Positions 1 to 11,036 of a stretch of DNA of 64,000 bases are shown here, in pieces. Source of the DNA: Fagopyrum homotropicum (taxonomy: Eukaryota; Streptophyta; Magnoliopsida; Caryophyllales; Polygonaceae). The position numbers were made by a program, and so were the translations under genes. The notes under the pieces are model-generated. The model searched no databases. It had not been told where the DNA came from and saw nothing but the letters and a program-made list of their open reading frames with translations. Within the stretch, counting starts at the first letter, position 1, and each line of letters begins with the position of its first letter. The stretch is taken from NCBI GenBank assembly GCA_033239125.1, contig BSWB01000004.1:60697501-60761500 (forward strand). Direction: 5' to 3'.

Positions 1-1211
1 AAAACTTGTAAGTGTTTCTAGGATGATATGGAGGTGAGCTTCATCCACGGTGAGGCCCGATGTAGCCAGATTTGTGGCATAGTTTGCGACTTGTCAGTAG
101 GTCAAGATAGAGCATTGCAGACCTGGAGGTGAGCTTCATCCACTACCAGTTATGCAGTGGAAGTGGGAGGACGTCTCCATGAACTTTATGACCGGATTGA
201 GGCCTAGTAGGAGTATTGATATTATTTGGGTTGTTGTTGATAGACTGACGAAGACGGCACGTTTCATTCCTATCAGAGAGGTGTGGTCAGTGAGCAGATT
301 AGCTGAGGAGTACACTAGGCAGATAGTGAGACTCCATGGTGTATCGAGGACGATTATCTCTGATCGAGATGGGCGATTTACCTCAAGGTTTTGGCAGCAG
401 ATTCAGATTGCTTTGGGGACGAGTCTATATTTCACGACTGCATTTCACCCCCAAACCGATGGTCAGTCTAAGAGGACCATCTAGACCCTTGACGATATGC
501 TGCGAGCTTGTGTGTTGGATTGAGGACAAGGATGGTCAGATTATCTCCCATTGGTTGAGTTCTCATACAACAACAACTGGCATGCATCGATTGAGATGGC
601 CCCATATGAGGCATTGTATGGACGTAGATGTCGTACACCATTATGTTGGGATGAGCCTAGCAGTATCAGTGGTATAGTGCTAGAGCAGATTCAGGATGAT
701 ATGGCTCGAGTAGCGCTAGAGCACAGAGTCGACAGAAGTCATATCCAGACAAGAGGCGTTGACCTCTAGAGTTCAGAGTTGGAGCTCATGTCTAGCTGAG
801 AGTATCTCCGACGCGAGGCATCAGACGTTTTGACATAAAGGGGAAGTTGAGTCCTTGATATGTCGGTCCTTTCGAGATACTAGACAGAGTTGGGAGGGCA
901 GCTTACAGATTAGCATTGCCTCCGAGGTTAGAGGGTGTCCATTTTGTATTTCACGTGTCTCAGCTGAGGGAGTATATACCAGATCCGAGGCACATTGTGA
1001 GTTATGATGATTTGGTGGTTGAGCCGGACCATACTTTTGTTGAGTATCCGATTGTAGTCCTAGGGCGAGGTATAAGACGCCTGCGTTCGAAGGACATCCC
1101 ATGTTGAGGATACAGTGGTCGAGACGAGGACCTGAGGTTACATGGGAGACTGAGGATAGTATCCAGAGGAAGTATCTAGAGTTTAATGATGAGATAGATG
1201 CACCTGTATGA
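1..1211 (+). pseudogene. Tekay/Del-type integrase and chromodomain remnant (element Tekay-0)
   Basis: This is the 3' end of the pol gene of a Ty3/gypsy chromovirus, truncated by the left window edge. Positions 152-769 read as the integrase core with the family phrases WKWEDVSM, VVVDRLTK, SDRDGRF and HPQTDGQS, then LVEFSYNN and YEALYGRRCRTP. The C-terminal part (916-1107, other frame) has GVHFVFHVSQLREY and YDDLVVEPD, and 1138-1211 ends the chromodomain region (TWETEDSIQRKY). It is dead. There are in-frame stops at 482-484 and in the following VLD*G segment, plus at least one frameshift. The first catalytic Asp of the usual DFVTGL phrase is Asn (codon 182-184), and the Glu after GQS is Lys (470-472). 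A 19-bp direct repeat at 30-48 and 125-143 marks a small internal duplication. The polypurine tract and 3' LTR follow directly. Confidence 0.93.
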
Positions 1212-1359
1212 TCACCGAGTAGATCTTAGTGCTATCTTGGTGAGTATGTGATTTTGTGTGTATGTGCTTATATGCCTTGATGTGTTTATTCCATGCTAGC
1301 TATGATGTGTTGTATGATCTTATTAGATCTTGATGTGCTAGCGTTATTTATGATTATAG

Positions 1360-1566
1360 TTGGAGATAGTTCTTTCCTCCATGCTATTTGAGTGCGATTA
1401 GAATTCAGCTGGAGATGGTTCTTTCCTCCACGCTACTTTGATGGACATAGTTTCGTTGGAGATATTATTCCTCCATGCGTTGTGTATGCGTATAATTTGG
1501 CTCGAGATGTGATTCCTCTATGCCTTGTGATGTGGATATGGCGAGAGATGTGATTCCTCTACGCCT
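1360..1566 (+). repeat. Tandem ~50-bp repeats between pol and 3' LTR of Tekay-0
   Basis: About five degenerate units, each built around TGGAGAT-AGTTCTTTCCTCCATGC or a variant (GGAGATATTATTCCTCCATGC, CGAGATGTGATTCCTCTATGC). Each unit is itself a weak inverted repeat (GGAG..CTCC). The array lies in the non-coding stretch between the chromodomain stop and the polypurine tract. No function is evident. Confidence 0.75.
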
Positions 1567-1731
1567 TTGGGTAGCGTTATGGCCCTGATTAACGGAGTTG
1601 ATGATATTTCCATGTTGATATTTTGAGGTTATAGATTGATATAAGTTGTGACCTATTGAACGGATATGGGATACCTCCGATATAGAGAGTTATACCTCGG
1701 CATATGGGTCTGAAAAGACTTGGGATCTTGC

Positions 1732-1767
1732 AAGTTTCGTCCCGAAACTTATTTTTAGGGGGTGAGA
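1732..1767 (+). promoter_or_regulatory. Hairpin and polypurine tract of Tekay-0
   Basis: AAGTTTCG-TCC-CGAAACTT (1732-1750) forms an inverted repeat, followed by a T-run and the purine tract AGGGGGTGAGA that ends exactly where the LTR (TGTAAG) begins at 1768. The polypurine tract primes plus-strand DNA synthesis in LTR elements. Versions of the same block sit next to the LTRs of the other Tekay-type elements in the window. Confidence 0.85.
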
Positions 1768-4182
1768 TGTAAGAGCCTTAGTAGAGAGAGTGTTGAGTAG
1801 TGCAGCATCTGGCCTGAACCACCCCTGCGTGTCGCAGAGGCCGCCCCTGCGGCTTACCTAGTCCACCCCTGCAGCCACCATGATCCGCCCCTACGGTTTA
1901 TGGTGTGTTGCAGCCGACTTTGTTTACTCGTGACCCATGTTTTACCCCTTTCTTCCTCTATAAGTTTCTTCTCTCTTTTGATGAGGGTTTCATCTCCTTC
2001 ACAGCTTCATCTTCCCCCTCACGTTCTGCTTTCTTCTCATTCCTCCTTTGAATCTTCTCCTTGTTATCCTTTGATCTTGTGAGAGTTTTGGAACAGAGTT
2101 GATGCTTGATTGATGTTGATGATGATAGTTAATGTTGTTGTGCCTTTGGTGAGCCAGCCTTGAGCTTGTGGTGAGGATCCTTCTTCTGTTAAGTTACAAC
2201 TTGGTGAGTTCTTCCTCTCATTCTTCTTTCTTCCTTCTTTTCTTTCCTTCTTTCTTCTTTTCTTCCTTCTCAACTTAGATTCCACAAGTTTGATCTTGTG
2301 GCAGCCTTCTTAGGCTTGGTTTGATGTATATATGTATGTATATGTATGTATGGGGTTGCTGGCTAAAGAACGTCTAAAACGCCCCCGGATGACATCGCCA
2401 TCCGTGTTTCCGGCTAGAAGGACCCGCACATTTTGAAGACAGATATTATTATTTGGTTATTTAATAATAAGACTTTTTATATTCGAAACTTTAATTCTGG
2501 AACTTAATTCCGTGAAATAAATTCCAACCTTTCATATTTTAGGCTTTTCATATTCGGAACTTAATTCCGACTTTAATTTTGTCATTTATATTTGAACCTT
2601 TGGTTAGCCCCCATCCACTATATAAAGATGGCTTGGCTCATTTGTAAAATCATGTCTAAGTTGAAATCCAAGTGTTGAGAAGGAAAATCCTCTTACTTGG
2701 TTTAGGCATCACATCTTCTTCTACCCTCTTAAAGTTCTATCTTGGATCTAGTCTTTGATCCAAGCCTTTCAAACTCGAGGTCCTTTTGAAGGATCAACCG
2801 AACGCTTCCGCCACCCAAGTTCTACGTTTGATTCAACTCGAACGATCAAGAAGAAGTAGTTGAAGTTTCTCCTCAATCTAGATCACCCGTATTTCTATCA
2901 ACATGTGAAGAGGATCGAGTGAAGAAGCAAAGAAGAAGCTGGAAGTGTGCATTCTGCACACCAGCCGCCCCTACGCCACCTTGGGACCGCCCCGGCGGCA
3001 GTCAGTCGCCGCCCCTGCGCCTCCCTACACCAGTCTTGCTTTGCTCTTGGTTTGTAGGTGTGTCTTGATTCCGGGCTTGTCTTAGGATGGCATTGTTCCT
3101 TCCTTTCCTAGTATGAGTGTGTAGTATCATGTTAGGCATAGTTGAGAGTGTGTTGATGATGTTATGATCATGTTATGCCTTGTACGGCTTTGAGGATTAG
3201 TAGGTTGTGAGGCTTAGGTTAAGGATGATCCTATGGATCCCTTGTGTCTATGTGTGACCCCTTTGATTGATAGGAGATTGATATATCTTTGTACATTATT
3301 ATTAGGCAGTGTCCCTCTCAGGATTGGAGGTTGATCGTGGTTGTGTTTGTACATGGTTGAGGTAAGTCCGTAGGACTTACTTAGCTACCATCCTTATATT
3401 GGGTGTTTGCATGAGTGGTGTGTGCGTTATATGCTTCATATAATAGCATGTGATGTCGATGATTACCGACCTATGTTTTATTGATAGCCCCATTGTGTGG
3501 CACTGATAACTCTTCCCTTCATCTTGTAAGGAGCTGAGGGGTTCTCTGTGCTCATGTCATCTAGTGTACACGAAGGGCGCAATCCACTCCCATAGGGTAC
3601 ACGGGTTGTGTGACCAACCCTAATTTCAGATGCACGTCAGGCCTAAAGGTGAGGATGTATCGGTCCTCGTGTCACATAGTTTCATCTATGGATATACGAT
3701 TTGAGTGAATGACTATTATATAAAGATAATTAAATGGGTAAATGTGTGATTGCATGATGATGTGTATCTTCCATGACATGTGTTTCTGCTTATGTATTAC
3801 CTTATATATGTATGGTTAGATAATGGTTTCATACCATGTTGTAGATGCCTTGCAAGATAGGCGAGTTGCTGAGTGATTCTGGCAGGGTGACAGCCGAGGA
3901 CTCTCGTACATTAGGGGGTTATGGTTTTGGGGATGTTTATGTTTCCCTCCTGTGTAAGGATGACGTTTTGTATACCTCTTGTGTGAGGATGTTGTTTTAT
4001 ACTCGGCTATGATCTTGTATACCTTTTGGTTGTACAGTTTATATAGTTTTATGTATTTATTTTATATGTGTCAGTGTCATGTTGTAAGGTTTAGTGAACT
4101 TGTTGTCAAGGTAGGTTCAAGATCCAATGTGAGATACTAGCCCAATGTAGCATCGCGAGTCCCGTGAATTCGGGGTGTTACA
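1768..4182 (+). mobile_element. 3' LTR of Tekay-0 (2415 bp)
   Basis: It starts TGTAAGAGCC right after the polypurine tract and ends GGGGTGTTACA, so it has TG..CA ends, and its length suits Tekay/Del LTRs. Its 3' end resembles (reverse-complemented) the TGTAACACCCC starts of the three - strand LTRs further right. It has a TATA-like box at 2619 and a hairpin GGTAAGTCCGTAGGACTTAC at 3361-3380. The 5' end of the element is outside the window, so the target duplication (ACTAT at 4183-4187 would be the right copy) cannot be checked. Short ORFs inside (1900-2082, 2064-2285) look incidental. Confidence 0.9.
2619..2626 (+). promoter_or_regulatory. Candidate LTR TATA box
   Basis: TATATAAA in the context CCACTATATAAAGATGG lies 851 bp into the LTR, a plausible U3/R boundary for an LTR of this length. 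No transcription start can be seen directly. Confidence 0.55.
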
Positions 4183-4194
4183 ACTATCAAGAAA

Positions 4195-4385
4195 CCGAGC
4201 TAAACCGACCCGTTATGACCCGAGAACCGAGGCTACCCGATAACTTGGTATAACTCGAATAATCGATACCTAGCCCAAACCAACCCGACCCGAACCAATC
4301 CGGTTATTAACCAAGCCATTTTTTGACCAGACCCGTTTCAACCCGAGCTTGTTGTGACCCGATCCAAACCCGACCCGTTGGCCCC
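4195..4385. repeat. Degenerate ACCCGA-rich repeat
   Basis: About 190 bp with many copies of ACCCGA, CCGACCCG and AACCCGA separated by short spacers. No coding potential. It sits just outside the Tekay-0 LTR and may be part of an older repeat into which that element inserted. Confidence 0.6.
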
Positions 4386-5224
4386 GTTTGACACCGCTAA
4401 ATCTACCACATATCCTTTCCAAATTCCCTATAACGTGTCAAAGGTCGAATAAAGCTAACACCAAAAAGAAAAGGTCAAATTAACTAACTAGACTTTTTAC
4501 AAATATTGATCTATTAAGTAGACTCATAGCATAAACACATTTAATAAATGTACCTCTAATAGATTATAGTGGTAAGTCAGCTAGAGTGTAAAAATGAGAG
4601 GGGTCTACAAAACAAAAACCCATAAAAAATAGCTTATTTCACCAAATTCTTTCAAAAGAAAAATACTAACCAAACATTTTTCTACCCGATATTAAATGGT
4701 TAATTTAGAGAGTTATCACATAATTTACCAATATTTGGAGGGATTTGAACCGGTCCCTTAGTAGCCTTGACAAAAAAAACAGTCGGTTAGAAGGACCTTA
4801 GTAGCTTTTTTTCACTGATTAAGTCTAATGATGTATGATAATGATTGACCCATTTTAATGGGTTTTGGTGGAGAATTATAATAAATCCTAAATATGTGTG
4901 GATTGGTTTGTATTTTTATTTCGTTAGCGTAATCGATTAATTGTATCATTTTTTTAAAATCTCGTTTACGTAGTTGATTACTAATAACTTTAAGTTGTAT
5001 ATTTTTTAAAATCTCTTAGTCGCATTATCGAACAAAATTATCATATTTTAATTTTTTCTTTTTGAGTTTTTTCAATAAAAATTTTGTAAAATCATTAACG
5101 GTTATTCGGTTTATATATATATATATATATATCGAGAAATGAGGCGTATAGAAACGGGGTGTTATTCAAGTAAGGCACATTATTCCGGTACGGCCGACAC
5201 GTGTCCCGGAAAAAAAAATTTATT
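4386..5224. other. AT-rich spacer, no gene seen
   Basis: No convincing ORF, RNA gene or recognised element. It contains a (TA)n microsatellite at 5112-5132. The sequence just after it (from 5133, starting CGAGAAATGAGGCG) could be the outer edge of the MULE, but no matching inverted terminal sequence was found right of the MULE gene. Confidence 0.5.
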
Positions 5225-5830
5225 TAAAAAAACGAGTAAAAGTAATAGTTCAAAACTTATTTTGGAATAGTTCATAACTTATAAAAGGATAGTTCATGAA
5301 TTATAATAGAATAGTTCATAGTGCAAAATTTATAAAGAAATGAAAATAATAGTTCAAAACATATTAAGAAATAGTTCATAACTTCTAAAAGGATAGTTCA
5401 TGAATTATAATAGAATAGTTCATAGTGCAAAATTTATAAAGGAGTGAAAGTAATAGTTCAAAACTTATTATGGGATAGTTCATGAATTATAATAGAATAG
5501 TTCATGAATTATAATAGAATAGTTCAAAGTGCAAAATTTATAAAGGAGTGAAAGTAATAGTTCAAAACTTATTATGGGATAGGTCATGAATTATAATAGA
5601 ATAGTTCATGAATTATAATAGAATACTTCAAAGTGCAAAATTTATGAAGGATAGTGCATAACTTATAAAATGATAGTTCATGAATTACAATTGAATAGTT
5701 CATAATATATAAACGATTAATTTATGAATAATTTGATAAAATATATTAAAAAGTAATAGTTCATGGATTATATGGGAATAGTTCAAAGTTTATAAGGGAA
5801 TAGTGCATAAATTATAACATATATATACTT
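5225..5830 (+). repeat. Tandem array of 'TAGTTCAT' units upstream of the MULE gene
   Basis: More than twenty copies of ATAGTTCA, mostly inside roughly 22-bp units like ATAGTTCATGAATTATAATA alternating with ATAGTTCATAACTTATAAA or ATAGTTCAAA. The array ends about 100 bp before the proposed first MULE exon. Subterminal tandem repeats are common in DNA transposons, so this may be part of the MULE's own end. No promoter element is certain. Confidence 0.7.
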
Positions 5831-5930
5831 CATTTAAATTTCTTCATATATATTCACAATAAATTAAATCAATCTTCATAATCTCGATTTAATTTGTTCG
5901 ATTTTTGTTAATATCAATCTAAAAAATATT

Positions 5931-6014
5931 ATGTCGTGGTTACGAGGATTGTTTGGAAATAGGGGACAAAGGTCTCAGAATCCAAAGATAGACCTTAATG
6001 CACCTCCATTTCCA
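5931..6014 (+). pseudogene. Probable first exon of the MULE gene (28 codons)
   Basis: ATG at 5931 opens a short basic peptide beginning MSWLRGLFGN and ending IDLNAPPFP, followed at once by a possible splice donor (CCA|GTATTT at 6015). The next coding stretch starts after an acceptor TATAG at 6681-6685. I infer an exon because the peptide looks protein-like and its position fits, but no transcript evidence exists here. It could also be a chance ORF. Confidence 0.45.
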
Positions 6015-6685
6015 GTATTTGTTTAATTTGTTTGAATTAATTTTTGTATATTAACTTGATCGATTATTAATAAATTTAACTTATTGTTTAGATTAACTTG
6101 TTATATTTCGTTTAACTTGTTCGATTTTTATTAACCTTATATTATTCGTTTATATTAACTTTTTTATATGTCGTTTAACATGTTCGATTGTCATCAACTT
6201 TAAAATAATTGTTTAGATTAACTTTTTATATTTCATTTAACTTTATCGATTATTCTTAACTTTAACTTATTGTTTAGATTAACTTGTTATATTTGTTTAA
6301 TTTGTTCGATTATTATTAAACTCATTACATTCTATTATTGTTACACTTGATGTTGTTAAATTTATTTGTTCCATTTTTATTTATATATATATAAACAATA
6401 TTATGCGCTTAAATTAGTTTTTTATATATCGTTTAACTTGTTCGTTTTCCATTAGCTTTAAATTATTGTTTATATCAGCTTGTTATATTTGGTTTAACTT
6501 GTTCGATTGTTATTAGCTTTAAATGATTGTTTATTATATTTCCTTTAACTTGTTCAATTATTATTAAACTCATTATATTCTATTATTATTAAACTCGATG
6601 TTGTTAACTTTAATTCGTTCCTTACTAATATAAATCTAAACAATATAATGCATTTAAAATAACTTTTTATATTCTATCATTATAG
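6015..6685 (+). other. Proposed MULE intron 1 with degenerate repeats
   Basis: AT-rich, flanked by GTATTT and ATTATAG. Inside are at least eight imperfect copies of a TTTAACTTGTTCGATT-TTATTAAC unit spaced about 60-70 bp apart. No coding potential in either strand. Confidence 0.45.
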
Positions 6686-7320
6686 GAATATGAACCACAC
6701 ATAGTGGGGTCGCAAGTCCCGATGTTGTTAAACCAGAAGTTAATTACTCTGAATTTTTTACAACCGACGAATAGTTGATTGATAAAGAATCACTAATTTT
6801 TTGGGCTCGTGGTCAAGCTCAACATTATGGCATGGTACTGACGATTGTCAAGTCATGGAATCCCACGCAAAAGAGAAAGTATGGGATGGTGCACCTCGCA
6901 TGCGAACAATACGGGTCGAAACGAGAGGTAGAATGGAGACTACTTGACGATAACAATCAACCCATTAAGAAACGAGATTGTTCGTCAAAGAAGTGCAATT
7001 GTCCATTTATGTTGCATGGTTACGAGGCTGATAAGAATGTATGACGGTTGAAAGTTCATAACGCGGTTCACACCCACAAGTTGAACAAGGATTTTGAAGG
7101 TCATGCATACATAGGACGATTGTCAACCTCACAATACAACGAGGTAATTGACTTGACACTAGCAGGTTGCAGGCCAAAGCCTACATTAGAAATCCTAAGG
7201 GCCCGATATGAGGATAATGCGACTACAAGGCAACAAATATACAATGTACGCGCGAAATTCCTACAGTCAAAGCTGGACGGAATTATGACCCCTATGCAAC
7301 TACTATTGAAAGTTTTTTCC
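6686..7320 (+). pseudogene. MULE N-terminal FAR1/WRKY-GCM1-like zinc domain
   Basis: Frame 6775-7347 reads FWARGQAQHYGMVLTIVKSW, then a C2CH pattern: HLACEQYG, KKCNCPFMLHGY and VHNAVHTHKLNKD. This is the DNA-binding zinc cluster usual at the start of FAR1-like MULE transposases. It goes on to GCRPKPTLEILRARY and NVRAKFLQSKLDG, the linker that normally precedes the transposase core. One TGA (7042-7044) stands where the family has Trp (NVW.LKVHN), and a stop lies just upstream at 6772-6774 (TTDE*LIDKES). At about 7310-7320 the family match ends abruptly and foreign sequence begins. Confidence 0.85.
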
Positions 7321-7980
7321 TTGCAGATTAGCTTTTCTTGTCCTTGAGGAACTGGTTAAAGAGCTTTGGCAAGAGCAGCTTCAACTTGGGCTTCCACTCG
7401 TGAACTTAGCAGATACAAAGCTATATGATAGCACCACATTTTTCCGACTCGGCGGTTCGATCTATGATTTCTAGATAGAAATAGAAAGAGATAGACTAGA
7501 AATGAGATCTCTTATTTCAATGACACAAAGGAGACATTAACTGAATATTTGACAGCAAGAATGCAAGTGAAAAAATGGAATTCCCTAGCGAGTGAAGTGA
7601 CTGAACGAGCCATGTTCCTAAAAGAAGTGACCATCTTTATTTTCTTCCCCTATCCCCTCAAAGCCACTCCTAGGGTTGGAGATCGAGTTCAAATGGGGCA
7701 ATATTTTTATTTTAAAACGGCTTTTCCTACCAGACACCCCCTAAACTCATTTTTAATTAGGAAAAGCGCCACGAGAGTTCTTATAACAACGCAAGACAAT
7801 CAACTCCATTTGTTAGAACAACTTCCATTGAGTCTCAACACTTATCCTATATTCCAACTTTTCATACTTTTGGAGAACTTCCAACTATCAAGGAGACAAA
7901 CAAAAAACTTAAAAAAAAAAAAAGACCTTGAAGATGTTGAGTCTAGGAAGATATCTCTATAGTTGGCGACAGACGAGCGA
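7321..7980 (+). other. Insertion in the MULE gene with a mitochondrial cox1 3' fragment (probable NUMT)
   Basis: This block interrupts MULE homology. At 7854-7898 it encodes PTFHTFGELPTIKET, which matches the C-terminal end of plant mitochondrial cytochrome c oxidase subunit 1 (FHTFGELPAIKET) apart from two substitutions. About 70 bp just upstream look like a more decayed continuation. The rest (7330-7850) is not recognised, but it has less AT-rich stretches that could also be organellar. Open frames at 7549-7962 are not a known protein. An A-run (7911-7923) follows the cox1 match. Confidence 0.6.
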
Positions 7981-8824
7981 AGGACAACTGCAAGAGATTG
8001 CATTTACAAACCCCACTTCTCTTCGACTATGGGAGAAATTTCATTTGTGATGATAATAGATACAACCTACAACACAAACACGTAGATGGTTATTTTATGT
8101 TCTTATCATATATTCTCTTCTTAAATACTAATTAATTACATGTATAATCTTCTAGGTATGGGATGCCCCTATTAAAGATTGTTGGGGATACACCCACGAA
8201 AAAAAACTTCCAGTTTGGGTTTGCTTTCCTTGTAAGAGAAACGAAGGAGACATACCGTTTGGTTTTGTATCAAGTTTGGGCTTGGTGCGGTCACCAATTG
8301 TCAAAGGTGATAATCACGAACAGGGAGCTTGGTCTTCTAAAATCTGTTCCACATACAATTCTAGAGGCATATCACATGTTGTGCATATGCCACGTTGAGC
8401 GCAATAGAGAAGACTATGCTTACCGCAAGAGTCGAAGTGTGAGTGTCCGTAATGAATTTTTGGCCCAATGCTATACCTTATTTAGATCCGAGTCAAGAGA
8501 GTCGTAAGAGAAATGGCTCCAACAAATGCACGATCTTTGGGGGAATTGTTGGGGTTTGATGGAGTATTTGAGGAGAACTTGGTTATGTCATGCAGAGAAA
8601 ATTGTAAGCTTCATGACGGATCAAAATATGCACCATGGAAATAGAGCATCTAGTAGATAAACCATAAACACATATTTGTGTAACTAACTTCCGCCAATAA
8701 TTTTACGTTCGACTCCTACAAACATAGTTCATGGTTGAATCCGTCATGCAGTGTTCAAAAGTGAGATGAACACTAGAAACAATCGTCTCGATACGTGTTT
8801 GGAGCATATCAATAGGAGGTTGAG
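7981..8824 (+). pseudogene. MULE transposase core (part before Tekay-1)
   Basis: It reads PTSLRLWEKF, then VMIIDTTYNTN (first catalytic Asp region). A possible intron follows (GTAGATGG..TTCTAG, about 8082-8156), then MPLLKIVGDTPTKKNFQFGFAFL at 8163. The usual VTDRE.AL motif appears as IITNRELGLL, so the second catalytic Asp is Asn. The C..H motif is kept as LCICHVERN. After a TAA at 8505-8507 homology continues: EKWLQQMHDLW, YLRRTWLCHAEKIV and MHHGNRASSR. The Glu-bearing SNRVES motif is lost to a stop. The segment ends at the TTGAG duplicated by Tekay-1. Confidence 0.85.
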
Positions 8825-11036
8825 TGTAACACCCCAAATTCTCAAAACTCGGGGAGTTACGGGTTAAGACCTTACAATGGGTCCCGACCCTAGTTTGACA
8901 ATGAATTTCACTAGATCTTACAATAACGCACAAATAAAGAAAAATCGAATATCATAAAAATATTTTTAAATGTTATGAATGCAACAGAAGACTATCAGCC
9001 AAACAAATAACTTAGAGTCGAAATCTCTAAGAACAACATGTAACAAACTAGAAGAACTAATAAACAAAGACTCAAACCCAATCCTATGGAGTACAAAGAC
9101 CCGGTTGACCATTACTTCTGGATAACTCGACATCAACACTAACTCGTAACAAATCTAAACAACATGATAAACAACCGTTATCTAACTATCCAAATATTAG
9201 AAGAATCATAATAGCACAAGCACACATAGAACTAGAATTAAACACTCAACATGTTGGCACACAAGTCCGGTTATCTTCCTGTATATACAAGTTATTCACT
9301 TCAAATCTTTGTAAGGTTGTGGCACGAGACATCTAAGACTCTTGCCTCCGTTTCTTTATCCAGCAAGAGTAGTTCGGCGTACCTCCCTGTATACAATGAC
9401 AAGTGGTCAATACCCTCCCCGTATACCATGTGTGGCGTAGTCCTGGAGATCCTCCCAGTCTCCCTCGGGCTATTGAGCAGTTGATGCCACCGCCCGTTAC
9501 TCTTGGGACAAATATAGGTCGGTTAGTATTAACATACTTATAAACACATAAATCAAACACCACTATCATCATTCACATTAACATCTAGAAGCTAGCTAAG
9601 TAAGCCCAAAGAACTTACCTAAATCGAGTCACAACTCTCGCTATCTCAAAAACCCGATCCGCAAACGTAGGAACTCACCCGCCTGATATAAAGGAAAGTG
9701 GATCAAAATATATCAAAACATCTTAGAAGTTTCCAACTTCTAAGATACTAAAGGTTATCTAAAGGAATTACCAAATTACCCTTATAAGAGTAAAAGGACG
9801 ATTTTACCCCTAGGTCTCAAAATCCTAGACTATTCCTAGAATACTTCTAAACTATCCTTTGGAACTCAAAAATATAATTCAACACTTAAAAAAAAGTTTT
9901 ACTAAATTGGAAGTTTTTTCCAACTTCTTAGCTTTCATGAAAAGTCACTAAGGTTCCACTTTAACCTAACTCAAAACGCTCATACAAAAATCTAAAAATT
10001 CCAAAGAAAATATCTCAACCTTCTATACTATACACTCTATTAACAAGAATAGCAAAGAAACCCCAAAAATAACCAACTACAACTCTTACACAAATATCTC
10101 AAGTTGACTCTCAAGCACAAAATTCCCATACTTAGCCAAAATTTGTATTGTTATAAAAACTACCAACTACTCTACTTTGGGACATCATAACTCTTGACCT
10201 GACCGTTGGATCGACCCCAACTTCTAATACAACAAACTATGCATAACCATCTATAATATATCAAAAATTGAACAATGAAAAATATTTCTAAGGTGTCGAA
10301 ATATAAGCTCAAAGTGGACTGTTTACAACAGTTCCTAGAAACTAAAATAACTATGGATCTACAGAAGTTTAGGGTTCGAGCCTCACCCATAGCAGCAGGG
10401 AATCCAAAGCTATGAGCGTAATGTCCCTGGTTCGATCCTTGGATTTGTCAAAAATACAACATGAATATCTCCTATACATACGTGTGTTGTGCAAGGAAGG
10501 TACGGTCCTTACCCACTCCCGACGACCCTGGATGTGACGTTTATCGTTGGCCGGCGTTCACCGGAGGAGGGCACTTCTCTTGGAGTCAATCGATGAATAA
10601 AGACAAAACCTCCCCAAGCAAACCGTTGTGGTAGAAATCCTGAAGGGTTGGCGATAGGTGCTCGGTTCGACGTTATGACAAAAATAACAAGGGGTCTCGG
10701 GTTTGTTGGTTGTGGTACGAATCCAATCCTCCTTCTGACAGCAACAACTGTAGTAAAATAAAACCACATAGGGCATGAGTATACATGGACGGACTTGCAG
10801 GAGACTAGGGGAGAAGAGTGTCGACCTTTACTGAGAGCCACTATCCACTAGGAGGAAGAAGTGAAGGCTAGAGGTGAGGAGGTTATGGCATCGTCATGTG
10901 CAGAAGAGACTGATCGAGACTTAGATCTATTGTTTGTCGATCACTAGACGGAACTCTTTGGTTGTCGGCTGGCTTGAGGGTGACTAAGTGATCCTCTATG
11001 TTGTTTCTCACATGAAAAAAGGAAGACGGGAGTAAG
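8825..11036 (-). repeat. Tekay-1 left (3') LTR, first part
   Basis: It starts TGTAACACCCCAAATTCTC, the reverse complement of a Tekay LTR end. From 9246 on it is collinear with the right LTR from about 46128. It holds the inverted repeat AGTAAGCCC..GAACTTACC (about 9598-9618) shared by all Tekay LTRs here. The GTTCGATCC-type string near 10430 looks tRNA-like but has no tRNA fold. It ends at GTAAG (11032-11036), the left target duplication of Athila-1, and resumes at 42324. Confidence 0.9.

Noticed and set aside
7549..7962. 137-codon open frame across the cox1-like block
   Set aside because: Its frame differs from the COX1-like frame and from the MULE frame; open by chance.
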